A DNA stretch of 64,000 bases from Adenophora triphylla var. japonica (lineage: Eukaryota; Streptophyta; Magnoliopsida; Asterales; Campanulaceae). Shown here one piece after another: positions 33,608-43,670 of this stretch (the stretch's first letter is position 1; each line of letters starts with the position of its first letter). A program made the position numbers and the translations under genes. Below the pieces are notes generated by a model. The model saw only the letters and a list, made by a program, of their open reading frames with translations, did not search any database and was not told where the DNA came from. The stretch spans positions 248,001-312,000 of the forward strand of contig JAFEMH010002083.1 of the NCBI GenBank assembly GCA_022495995.1. The letters run 5' to 3'.

Positions 33608-36480
33608 GCGAATTCCTTCTCCATTTTAACCTTTCAGCACCTTGACTATTGAGAGCGAAACCAAGAGTTTTGAAAACCCACCGTGTTCTTGAGCCCAGAA
33701 TCTCCGGCAACACTTGATTTTTTGGCGTAGTTGATTCCGACTGCTCGATTTCGATCATTTTCCACAGCACAGGTATACTTTTCCTCCCTTTTACTGCTTT
33801 CCGTATGTAATCTTGCAATTTCTAGGGTTTTGGAAAGATTTTAGATTTCAAAAAACCGCCATTGTTGAACTGTTTGAAGCTTTTTCCTTGAAAATTTGTG
33901 CATTTGATTCTTGAATCTTCTTGCCCCTTCATTCCCCCTTTAGAAATTGCTCGTTCTTGGGACCATTCCCCTCGATTCCTTTATGGATACCACAAAGGCA
34001 ATTTAAGTGTTTACCAGAGAGAGAGAGGACCATGGTTGCTGGTGAATTTGGCTGATGTAGGGGAAATGTTGAGGAAGTATGGTTGTACGAGATTGTACAT
34101 TCAGTACCCTGACCATACGAGGATAGATAGGGTTGATTCGTCGTCCCTCAATATTGTGTTGTTCGAAAATAGGGCTGAGATGATTGAGCATATCAACTTG
34201 TTCTACCCGTCCTCAGATCACCTAGCTCGTACTCGGTTGAGTGGTAAGACTCCCTCCTCGGCCTTCTTGTAAATGATGAGGAGGGGAGCTCCTCTTCCCC
34301 GTCTTGGCATAGGCCGTTGGGCATTTTATAACTGATTCTTGACCTCGGCTTCTTGTAGATATGACGGGAAGAGGGGGTGAGGCCTCCTCGTCTACTAAGA
34401 TCGTTGATGCCTTTGTTGAGGGCAAGCAAATCAATGGCAAAGGAGTCCGAGGGAGAGGTGGCCGAGGTAGAGGAGGCCGAGGTCGAGCTAGACCAGTTAA
34501 GGCCGGGGATCCCATGCTATAGGCGTTATATACCAAGTATGGAGTAGATAGGAGTGAGTATAAGTTAACATACATCGGAAAACCGACTTTCGACACCGAG
34601 GAGGAGAAGCACCGGTTTTATTATAATGACAACCATGTTCACTTCTACTTTATATAGTTTCAGCAGGGGCTACGTCTCCCCTTGGATCCCTTTATCAACG
34701 AGTTCCTCGGCGGTATGAGAGTCGTCCCGGCTATGCTGGGAGCCAACGGGACTAGGGTCCTCGTCAGCTTCATTGTATTGTGCCGTAGCTTAGGTTTCGA
34801 ACCTACCCAAGCTGCTTTCCGTCATTTTTTCACCCTCGCATACATGAAGGGGACTAAGCTTATTGTGATAAGGAGTGATTCTCTAAAACCGAAGATCTTC
34901 CTTCCAATGTCTAGCAAAGTGTCAGGTTGGGATAACCATGTAATTAGGGTAGAGAGCCAGCGAGGCTGGGAGTTTCCCTCTCCTGCTGATAAGCATGCTG
35001 TTCCTAGAGAAGTGGTATTAGCCGAGTGGACAAAGGACCTGATCAAGCGTCTCACCGAGTTTTCCAAAGTTGCTCTCCTTGATTGGGCTGCCCTGGAGGC
35101 CGATAACCGTTACTATGTCCAGGCTGGACTGATGCCGGGACCGAAGGATGGTATAGTTCCTCTCGTTCCCGTCAAGAGAGGAAGATGGTTTAATGACTGG
35201 AGGATCCATCCCGGTCTCGTATTCCATGAAGATTGTGAACGATGCAAGCTGAACCCGAAGGATCAATGTCTTAGGGAAACAGACGTCGTAGGATGTAATG
35301 GCTCTTTCTTTGTTGTTGACACTTGTGTCTTAATGCTTGTTTTAACTTTTATCCCTTTCGTAATGTAACCCCTCGTCCTCGTATCTGCAGATCTGACCCC
35401 AGAGCAGGAAGTCGAGTTTGCCTCCATGGAAGACGTCAGTGCCAAGGATCTGATCAAACTGAGGAGGCGAAAGGCCAAGACCTCGGCCCTTGTAGATAGG
35501 AAGGAGGAGGCTACTCGTCGTCAACTCCTCCAGGGCACTAAGGGGGATCAACCCTTACCCATTAAGTCGATAGGGGAGGTTGGTGATGTCGAGGAGGAGG
35601 CTTCCGAGAGCCAAGAAAAACAATCAACTGTCGAGGGGCATAGCCCCCATGTTGATGCTGCCGGGTTGGAGTCTGATATCCCGTCAGCCGAGGGGACTGG
35701 TCTCGTCCAACGGCGCTCGGGTCAAAAGAGGCCCCAAAGTGTTACTGCCGAGGAGCCCCAAGCCAAACGGGCTGCTGTTGTCTCTTCTGATCCTCAAGCT
35801 CCTCCAGCCCTCACCGTCCAAACCATTAAGAATTATGACGATGCCGAAGAGCTTGCCCGGCGGTTGGTGGCTAATGTCCCGCCTCTGAGGGGCATCCCTT
35901 TGCTCGCAAGGGAAGGTGCTCACGTGAGACTAGGCCGAGCTCCTGTTCAAAGGGCATTGAACCAGGAGGCTTTTCAGAAATTTGTTAGGGACAGGCCGAG
36001 CAAGGAGAATTTGCTAGGACGTAAAGGGCTGTTGGTCTCTGAGGTGAATATCTTGTACCTTTGACCTCGTAAATTTTTACACTTGTATAATTTCTGAGTT
36101 TTAACTGTATTGCAGCTTGCAACCATCTCGGCCTACGAAAATGTTCTGGCCAAGACCGCGGACAAACAACTATTTGAGCTGAAGGCCGCCCAGAAGAAGG
36201 GAGAGACCGAGAAGGCAGCATTAGCCGAGCTGTTGAAGGTCCGAGATGGAGATCTGGAGGAGGCCAAGGCCAAGGTTGAGGCCGAGGTGAGAAGAGCCGA
36301 GGATGCCGGTCTGAAGGCCGAGGAAGCCCTTAGGCTGAAAAATAATGAGTTGGCCGAGCTAGAAAAGCTCAAGGCCGAAGTCCAACTGAGGGCCGAGGTG
36401 GCTGAGGCTAGGTGCCAGGATCTGGAGGCCGCTATCCCTTCTAAGGAAGAGGAATCCATTGCTCGATTCAAGGCTAGCCA

Positions 36481-38891
36481 TGTCACGACCCTAATATTAG
36501 GCACTATTTTAGCACTAGTTGAGCACGTGGGGTTCGGGTGGTAGTATCTTATTTTATGCTATTTATGTTACTTGCTAAGTGATGTGTTCATTTCTATGCT
36601 TGGATGAGTTATATTAAGTTAGGTTGGTTATTAACTACCTCATTTGAATTTAGGGTGAAAATGAATTAATGTTAATGAAAAAGGGTTTAAATGGAATAAA
36701 AGTGAAATGTTATAGTGAAATAATAATAATTGGAATTTTAATAAAATATTTATTTGAGATTGAGGTGCTTTGGTGTAAAAGATGATAGTTAAGGTTGTTA
36801 GTTTTATTTCCTAGGTTCTTAGAGGAGCTTTAGTGTAACATGTGATATTTATCCATGGAATTTACAAAGAGAAAATCATTTCCCTTCTTCCTCAGTAATC
36901 CTTCTTCTTCCAAAAGCCATGGATAGCTCAAACCCTAACCCAACCTTATAAAAATTATACCAAGTTCATTACCTTTCCGTTTTCAAAACAAATCGCGTAT
37001 TCTTGTTCGTGGTGACGAGGGGATCGCTTAGAGCCGGAAAAATAAATATTCCATTTCGCACTATTTAAGTAAGTTATTATGATTTCTTTTCAAATACTTG
37101 TTCATTCCATGATTATTGTTGTTGTTGATGTTTTACAATTAAGTCTTGGGATTTTTGGAATTATTTTGCTTGAGTTAAAATGGTCATGGAAGAATTGGAA
37201 GAATGAAGTGGTATTGGAAATGTTGTCTAGGTCAAATGGTGTTGTAAAGTAAATAAATGATTGAATTAAGGGTAAAATGAAGATGTATGGTGATTTGGTT
37301 AAGTTCTTGATTTGGGAAGAGTTGTAAAAATGATGTTAATGCTTTATACTTGGGGTAAAATGAGTAGAAGGGTTTTGGTATGCTTTACTGAGGGTTGGTA
37401 CTTGTTTTGGTACTTCAAAAACAGAGTGTTTTGTGTTTATGTCTTTTGGTTTTGGGCTGTAGCTGATGTGCTGAATCTGGTGTCTGAGTTTGGCCTTGGC
37501 ACGAGTCGTGCCAAGGGGCACGAGTCGTGCCCTTTGGCCACTCGTGAGAACGAGTCGTGTAAAAAGTGTCACCCGTGCTGATTAAAGTGGGGCTGCAATG
37601 GCACGAGTCGTGCCAGAGGGCACGAGTCGTGCCATGCCCTGTTTACTCTGAATCATTTTCCAAGGCCTAGAAACCTATTCAACCTGGAACCAAAGTGAAC
37701 CCTCTTTAACTATGATTAAAGTAGAACACTTTAGCTACCCAATGATCTCCTAATTGGGAAAAATGGAATTGTGGAAGTAGTTTAAATATTGTTCGGAAAA
37801 GGCTTGGCAACCTTGATTTGTCACTTAACCAAAGTGAAACCAACTTGGTAACTTGAACTTGGACCTTTATAGAGGTTATGTATTATTGCATATGGAACAT
37901 GTAGGGCTTGTTAATATACATTGTAGCCTTACTTGAGTTCATATCCATGGTTGTGATATAAATAGTGTATGAAATGTATGTTACACTATGGTATTGATTT
38001 GAACATGAGTATGATTTACCATGTTGTTATTATTCTTATCCCTTTGGTGGATTTCATTTCAAGTAACTATTATGTGCTTAAATTTGTGTTAATCAGCTGA
38101 TGTTTAGGGGTATAACGGAATACGATCAATTATGGAAGTGTGACCTAATGTGATCGGATTATGTTATACCTGTGACTGTCCCCTTTTGTGGCCACAGATT
38201 GGGGTTATAGCATCTGTATTGAGCCAAAAGCCTTACAGAGTTGCTAGTATCTTATATGGTTCCCTGAAAAATGGGTCTTATAAGATGTGAATATGCTCAA
38301 GCAGTTCACAAATGAGTGGAGTCTTATCTCCCAATGTTTTACGACTTATTTTCAGACGGGAAAAGGTAAACCAAGGTAATGTAAGGTGTTTATGGCTTTT
38401 CCAATGTGTTATATGCACCTAGTATGTGTTGCATCTTACTTGGAATATTGTTGCATTCATAATAACTTATTGAGATTTATTCTCACCCTTCTCCCTTTAA
38501 TGTTTTAGATCGGCCTGAGACAGGAGGACCCGGCCAGTACGGGGAGGAGTTTGTACAAGTATTTTGAGTTGTTGGGTATGTATATGTTATAGTTGGGAGT
38601 TGTAGTTATATTTTGGTTTAGCTCCTTGGTGGATTGTGCATATATACAACTTTGTTTCAAACTTAAACTTTGTGAACTTTTGTAAATGTTGTAACTAAAG
38701 TTGGTTTTTAAAGTTAGTTTATGTTTTGTTTTCCTCCAAGTGGAGATGAGTTAAGTTATTGTTAGAATGTGAATGTTAAAGTTGTGTTCTTTTTGGTTAA
38801 GTCCAAAGTTTTCAAAAATTATAGGTGGTCTTTCTTAGTTTGGACTCTTCGGCTTGGGACACGTGTTAGGATTCGGGTTGGGGTGTTCACA
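36481..38891. mobile_element. Solo LTR, 2,411 bp, with AGCCA target duplication
   Basis: It starts TGTCACGACCC and ends GGGGTGTTCACA, flanked by AGCCA at 36,476-36,480 and 38,892-38,896. Removing it with one AGCCA copy joins the coiled-coil reading frame without a shift. It contains no coding domain. Length and TGTCACGACC start fit a long Ty3/gypsy LTR left after recombination between LTRs. Confidence 0.8.
37498..37633. repeat. Four GGCACGAGTCGTGCC palindromes in two pairs
   Basis: Copies begin at 37,498, 37,517, 37,600 and 37,619. Each has 7-bp arms around one base. Within a pair the step is 19 bp; the two pairs are 102 bp apart. A partial copy (GAACGAGTCGTGT) lies between. Confidence 0.9.
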
Positions 38892-39350
38892 AGCCAAGCC
38901 TTTAAGGATGCCGTGAATGATAAGACGACTACGATGTTCGAGGATGGCTATCTGCATCTGGCCCGCCGTCTTATGGCTGATACCTCCCACGGGCTGGACC
39001 TGAATGCCATTGCTCGGCTGATTTGTAAGGAGCAGTATGACGAGGAGGCTCGGGATCTTCACCCTCTCGTCCCTTTCTCGGAGTATAACTTGGGTATTAT
39101 TGCCAGGGAGGATGCTCGAGCTAGCCGAGAGGCTTGGGTTCCCCCGTCCGTCGATCCTGGCAATCTCAATGCTTTGATTGAGATGATTGAGGACGAGGAG
39201 ATGGAGGATGAAGCTGGGGGTGGTGCTACCGAGGAGGTACAAGGTGAGGAAGCTCTAACCAATGCCCAAACTGAGCAGACCATCCCTCCTACCACAGATG
39301 CCGATACTGAGGACTTCTTGGAGAAGCCTTTTGAAGACAAGCAAGCTTAG

Positions 39351-40243
39351 GATTAGGATTTTCCCTTTTTGCTCTTGTTTTAATAGTGGTAGGACTTATG
39401 TAAATTCCTTTTTGAATATTAATGATGTCCTTCTTATTCAATTCATGTCGTATTGTTATTATGAATTGTTTGAATGCTTGTTTGTGGGCTATGCACAAGT
39501 ACAAGTCTTGTTTTGGGGGGAAGTCGAGGAAGGTTCCTCGTTCCTCACCCTTATAAGACGAGTCATCAGGCCGAGGTCGGGTTCCTCGGTCTTGACTGAA
39601 CCTCAAGTCATTAGGCCGAGGAGGGCTCCTCGGTCTTGACTGTTGGGGTATTTTCTTCTTTTTCGTCTCCTTGTGCCGAGGAAGATGACTCGTGCACAGG
39701 TTTTAGACGTGTGAGGCATGTAGTCGTTGTGATAAGGTATTTCCTTGTCTTGACGTGAGGCAAGTCAACAGGCCGAGGAGAGGTCATCGGTCTTGACTGT
39801 TGGAACCTTTAGTCATTGAGTCAAGGTGGACCCTCGTCAAAACGTAAGGTAAACCAGTAGGTCGAGGAAGGGTTCTCGGTCTTGGCTGTTAGAGCCTGTT
39901 AGTTATTGAGTCGAGGTGGGACCTCGTCAAGACGGAAGGCAAGCCAGTAGGCCGAGGAAGGGTCCTCGGTCTTGGCTATTAGCGTTTTAAATGTTGGTCA
40001 GGTAGTCATTTTGACTTTGATATGTTGTAGGCCGAGGACAGGGTCCTCGTTGTTCCGTACGTGTAGAAGAGTCGTGGATAGGATCCTCGTCTTCCCATGT
40101 GTTAGTAGTGGCAGTTGCTTTGCATGTTTGAAGAAGTAAATTTCATAAACTGAATTTGATTACATCGAACTGCAATCCTACTATACTGAAAAGGTAAAAA
40201 GCTAATAGCTGAAAACTAATCTATTTCCAGAAGTAAACAAATA
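39351..40243. repeat. E2 spacer with CCGAGGA-rich tandem repeats
   Basis: From 39,540 to 40,060 a unit with AGGCCGAGG, a GGG(T)TCCTCGG block and TCTTGACTGTT recurs. Near 39,760-39,990 the period is about 100 bp (GTCATTGAGTCAAGGTGGAC versions). It lies between the end of the antisense gene and the end of pol. Confidence 0.75.
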
Positions 40244-41485
40244 TTAATGATAGTACTTTTGAAGGTTGTCGGAATGCCATGGATGCTTGATCTCTTTCCC
40301 CTCCTTAGTCTTCAATCTGTAGGTCCCTTCTCGAATGACTTGAGTGATAATATAGGGACCTTCCCGATTTGGGGAGAGCTTGTTTTGTTCTGCCTTCCGA
40401 CCAGTTGCTTCAATTTTTCTAAGTACCCAATCGCCTACTTGGAATACTCTTCTGATGACCCTCTTGTCATGGTATGCCTTGGTCCTTTGCTTGTAATTTA
40501 CCATCCTCATCTGTGCAGCTAGTCGTTTCTCATCTAACAGGTCTAGGTCTAGGAGCCTATTAGCCTTGTTGACTTGCTCGTCATAATGAGATTTTCTCAC
40601 AGCGGGGATGACCATCTCAGCTGGTGACATAGCCTCAGAACCGAAGGTTAGTGCGAATGGGGTTTCCCCGGTTGGCCCCCGGGTGGTTGTGCGAACAACC
40701 CATAAGGCTAGGGGAAGTTCGTCCAACCATCTGCCCTCGCGTCCTTCAAGGTTCTTAGTCAAGGCTGTTAGGACCAATTTGTTAGCAGCTTCTGCTTGTC
40801 CGTTGCCTTGAGGTCTACTCACGGATGACTTTGCATGGCGAACTTTTACTCTTGCCAACTCCGTTGTAAATGCCGTAGAAAATTGGAGTCCATGATCAGA
40901 TACAATTGTGTGTGGGAGCCCAAATAGACACCAGATGTGGTCGTGGACAAAGTTGATTGCGTTCTCTTCCATTATCTTGGCCAATGCTTTCGCTTCTATC
41001 CACTTGGAAAAGTAATCAACAACTACTATCACGTACTTGCAATTGCCTCGGGCGGGAGGGAAGGGTCCGATGATGTCGGTCCCCCACATATCAAATGGCC
41101 ACGTAGGTATTACAAGTGTCTGCTCAACTGCCGGTAGTCTAGGAATGTCGGAGAATCTCTGGCACTTATCACATTTTCTAACATAGGCGTGTGCGTCCTC
41201 CCTCAGGTTTAGCCAATAATAACCTAGCGAGATGATCTTGTCAGCTAAGGTTCTGGCCCCCGGGTGTCTGCCACAAACGCCTTCATGTACTTCCGCTAAG
41301 AGATTCTCAATTTCCTTGGAGTAGACACACCTCAGCAGGGGCTTAGTGAAAGATCTACGGTAGAGGACTCCGTTCATCTCAACGAACCTTGGTGACCTCT
41401 TCTTGATAAGTTTGGCTTGTGCTTCATCTTCTGGGAGTTGGCTCTTCTCAATGTAGTCTATGTAGTCATTGATCCAGCATAGCAA
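40244..41485 (-). CDS. E2 integrase, open over 413 codons
   Basis: This is the C-terminal part of a Ty3/gypsy pol. The zinc finger is visible (HEGVCGRHPG ... CDKCQ). The DDE core is present with WGTDIIGPF, VSDHGLQF and NGQAEAANK. A C-terminal domain with GPYIITQVIREGTYRL ends in LQKYYH and a stop at 40,244. There is no frameshift, unlike the integrases of E1 and E3. The reading frame has no proper start: its upper end is the rearrangement point at 41,485, where RNase H and RT are lost. It would normally be cut from a polyprotein and insert the cDNA into the genome; alone it is probably not expressed. Confidence 0.85.
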   Translation of the reverse strand: MLCWINDYIDYIEKSQLPEDEAQAKLIKKRSPRFVEMNGVLYRRSFTKPLLRCVYSKEIENLLAEVHEGVCGRHPGARTLADKIISLGYYWLNLREDAHAYVRKCDKCQRFSDIPRLPAVEQTLVIPTWPFDMWGTDIIGPFPPARGNCKYVIVVVDYFSKWIEAKALAKIMEENAINFVHDHIWCLFGLPHTIVSDHGLQFSTAFTTELARVKVRHAKSSVSRPQGNGQAEAANKLVLTALTKNLEGREGRWLDELPLALWVVRTTTRGPTGETPFALTFGSEAMSPAEMVIPAVRKSHYDEQVNKANRLLDLDLLDEKRLAAQMRMVNYKQRTKAYHDKRVIRRVFQVGDWVLRKIEATGRKAEQNKLSPNREGPYIITQVIREGTYRLKTKEGKEIKHPWHSDNLQKYYH

Positions 41486-41489
41486 TTAT

Positions 41490-41875
41490 AGAAAGGCGTC
41501 AAGGACATCTTGGAGGCTGCTGAGTATGACGTAAGAAAAGTACCCGTAGACACCTCCAGCCTTGATGCCCATGTGCTTGTTGGAGCTGACTTACCTCCCG
41601 AAATTGAGGAAGAGTTGATCGACTTTTTGAAGAGTAGAAGGTTGTGTTTTGCTTGGAAACATGAAGATATGACTGGGATAGATAAAAGCATCATAACTCA
41701 CAAGTTGAATATCGACCCTGCCGTCAAGCCAGTCCATCAGAAGAGGAGGAAATTTGCCCAAGAGCGGAATCAAATTATCAAGGAGGAAGTAGAAAGACTG
41801 CTAAAATCTAAGATGATCAGGGAAGTACAGTACCCTAGATAGCTCGCCAATGTGGTGGTCGTTGAGAAGAAAAAT
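41490..41875 (+). pseudogene. RT-upstream fragment of a Tat-type element, head-to-head with E2 integrase
   Basis: It encodes ADLPPEIEEELIDFLKSRRL, FAWKHEDMTGIDKSIITHKL and KEEVERLLKSKMIREVQYPR, the linker and first RT block of a Tat-type pol. A stop (TAG) near 41,840 and the break at about 41,875 end it. It is very like the matching part of E3 (46,050-46,420) but a different copy. It sits on the strand opposite to the adjoining integrase. Confidence 0.8.
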
Positions 41876-42554
41876 TGTTCTAAGGGTTTCCTCGTTACAT
41901 CCTTACGTTCATCTTGTTTTGTGAATTATATTCCATTTGTACCCAAACATCCTTGATAAGACAAATTTACTTGTTGAAATTTGTCCAAAACAGTGAGGAC
42001 ATTGAAAAATGATTTATAGATTAATGATCGAAACATTAGTTTAGCAGAATAAAAATTCCCCAAATTTGTTTATCCTTCATCTTCTTCCTTGATTTCTCCT
42101 TCCCAATGGCCATGAAGCCTCTCATTTTCCATAAAATCCTACCATCTCTAACACACAAATAAACACACACAAATTCACCAGCTTTACGTCTTCCACACCT
42201 CCTTCAATTTGTCCTTCTTCCTCATTCCATGGAAAAACCCTATCACGATTTCTTCCCACATCATCCTAAAATTCGACCCTTCCCTCTCTCTCTCCCCCTA
42301 CTATATCCACACCTTACCATGGCCAAAGTCTCCTTCGGTTTTCTGTTTTAATTTTGGGTATTTTACCAAATTGTTGCCCATCAAATTGTTATTATCCAAA
42401 GTTAAATTAAAGTTTCAAAACCCTAATTACTTCTTGGTTTAATCCATTGTATTTGCATGTCTTACTTGTATGGTAAGTAATGTGAAATCTATTGGGAAGA
42501 AGGAATGGGGTAGGGAGGAAGAAAAGAGATGCCATGATGGGGCAAGCCATAGTA
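41876..42554. other. LTR-like remnant and unassigned DNA left of E3
   Basis: The first 110 bp (TTTCCTCGTTACATC, then CCAAAACAGTG) recall the last part of the E3-type LTR. The rest is pyrimidine-rich with many CTTCTTCC words and no gene. The last bases are the CATAC target copy of E3 (42,555-42,559). Confidence 0.5.
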
Positions 42555-42871
42555 CATACTGTTATGGGCATATTTTCTGCATGTTGACATCTTAAAGCAC
42601 TGTAAGTAATTCATAATATTTATTGTTTTACTTACCTATTTTACCTTTACAGTGAGTCGTGGAGATAATCTCGGAATATTACAACCAATACGAGGACTCC
42701 CATCATCGCCAGAAGACGTGGTCAAGAGGCGTGAGAAGATAATAGGTCTTGCCGTGTTTTTAGGGATTATTGTTATTTTTCTTAATAGTCTTTTAGTAAT
42801 ATAAGGAGACATGGAGAACACAAAAAACACACACATTCACGTACTCTCTCTGTAATCTCCATTTCTCTAAA

Positions 42872-43358
42872 GCCAAAGTTTAGGGAGAAACGCGTTTCTC
42901 CATAAGTTATGGAGAAACGGGTCCCGACTTGTCGCGCGACAATGAACTGGATATCCAGAACCTTATGAAAGTGATATCCAGAAACCTTCAAGTGAATATC
43001 CAGAAACCTTCAAAATGTTTCTGGATATTCATTTGATGGTTTATGGATATACATTTGAAGGTTTTTGGATATCCAGAAACCTTCAATAGCAATTTCTGGA
43101 TATGCCCTAACACATTTCTGGATATGCACCTAATAGTTTCTGGATATGCACCTACTATAGGCTTCTCGGATATACATTTCACATACTTCCGGATATGCAC
43201 CTAATAGTTTCTGGATATCAAACCCAAAGCTTACGGATATCCGTAAGCTTTGGTCTCGCCTCGGGTTTTTTTTCTGGATATCAAATGCAAAGCTTCTGGC
43301 TATTAAAAACACGTTTCTCCATAGTTATGGAGAAACGCGTTTCTCAGCAGACCTACTC
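42872..43358. mobile_element. Small MULE-like element in E3 5' LTR
   Basis: TTCTCTAAA flanks it (42,863-42,871 and 43,359-43,367), a 9-bp duplication. The 3' LTR of E3 (near 52,535) has the site once and uninterrupted. The subterminal repeat GAGAAACGCGTTTCTCCATA on the left and its inverse on the right match over about 34 bp and each contain two palindromes. The inside is made of ATATCCAGAAACC repeats, first forward, then inverted. There is no coding capacity. Confidence 0.85.
42948..43305. repeat. Inverted minisatellite array of ATATCCAGAAACC units
   Basis: GATATCCAGAAACCTTCAA-like units at about 20-22 bp steps run to about 43,010. From 43,015 the inverse (TTTCTGGATAT) dominates, with about ten further units to 43,285. 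Many units contain the palindrome GGATATCC or TGGATATCCA. Confidence 0.85.
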
Positions 43359-43611
43359 TTCTCTAAAATCTTTTGTAACCAAAACGACACATATTGAATT
43401 TTTGGTAAGGAAGGTGACCTAACCTCCCGAGGTTTTGTGCCGACGAGATAATTTTTTTCAAGGGCTTTCCTCGTTACATTGTTGTGTTATCACTTCATTA
43501 TTATTATGCTAATTCGTTTACATCAAGAACCAAAGTTCCCTCCTTGAAATTTACAATCCATAAAATCTTAGTCAAGATTCTACACCTATTGTTTTTTCTA
43601 CCAAAACAGTT

Positions 43612-43630
43612 TGGCGCCCACCGAGGGGCC
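43612..43630 (+). other. E3 primer-binding site
   Basis: TGGCGCCCACCGAGGGGCC lies four bases behind the LTR end. It has the form of a plant retrotransposon tRNA primer site; which tRNA it fits could not be checked here. Confidence 0.75.
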
Positions 43631-43670
43631 CTTGTTTTTTTGATCATTCAGATTACTCCTTAAAATCACT

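Larger units (their letters stand above)
33990..39350 (+). pseudogene. E2 antisense accessory gene, spliced, split by a solo LTR
   Basis: Coding text is spread over about five exons: ~33,990-34,240, ~34,360-35,285, 35,391-36,040, 36,115-36,480 and 38,897-39,350 (stop at 39,348). Introns start GT and end AG (for example TTGCAG before 36,115, phase 0). Text near 34,650-34,850 (LRLPLDPFINEFLGGMRVVP, FIVLCRSLGFEP) resembles the 'putative gypsy-type transposase' domain of plant retroelements. The 35,391-36,040 exon is acidic and unordered; the 36,115-36,470 exon is a clear coiled coil rich in Glu, Ala and Lys. Two in-frame stops near 34,520 and 34,660 and the LTR insertion make it non-functional now. 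It runs opposite to the E2 pol. Its function is unknown. Confidence 0.6.
32360..41485 (-). mobile_element. E2: Tat-type Ty3/gypsy element, 5' part missing
   Basis: Read on the minus strand it has integrase (41,485-40,244), a repeat-rich spacer, an accessory gene on the opposite strand (33,620-39,350), a purine tract (GTCGGGGGCCAC near 33,345) and a 3' LTR starting TGAACAG at 33,340. RT and everything before it are missing from this strand; at 41,486 the sequence switches to an RT fragment in the other direction. GCCGAGG words are extremely frequent throughout. A solo LTR has inserted into its accessory gene. Confidence 0.65.
42560..43608 (+). repeat. E3 5' LTR, enlarged by a MULE insertion
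   Basis: It starts TGTTATGGGCATATTTTC and ends CTACCAAAACA, matching the 3' LTR at 52,220-52,722 and its tail at 60,117-60,165. It is longer than the 3' LTR by the 487-bp insert plus target copy at 42,872-43,367. The TATA-like sequence AATATAAGGAG is near 42,797. Confidence 0.9.

Noticed and set aside
40244..41485. Intact E2 integrase as a domesticated host gene
   Set aside because: The frame has no proper start codon, sits next to element repeats, and its upstream border is a rearrangement; a decayed element with a still open segment is simpler.
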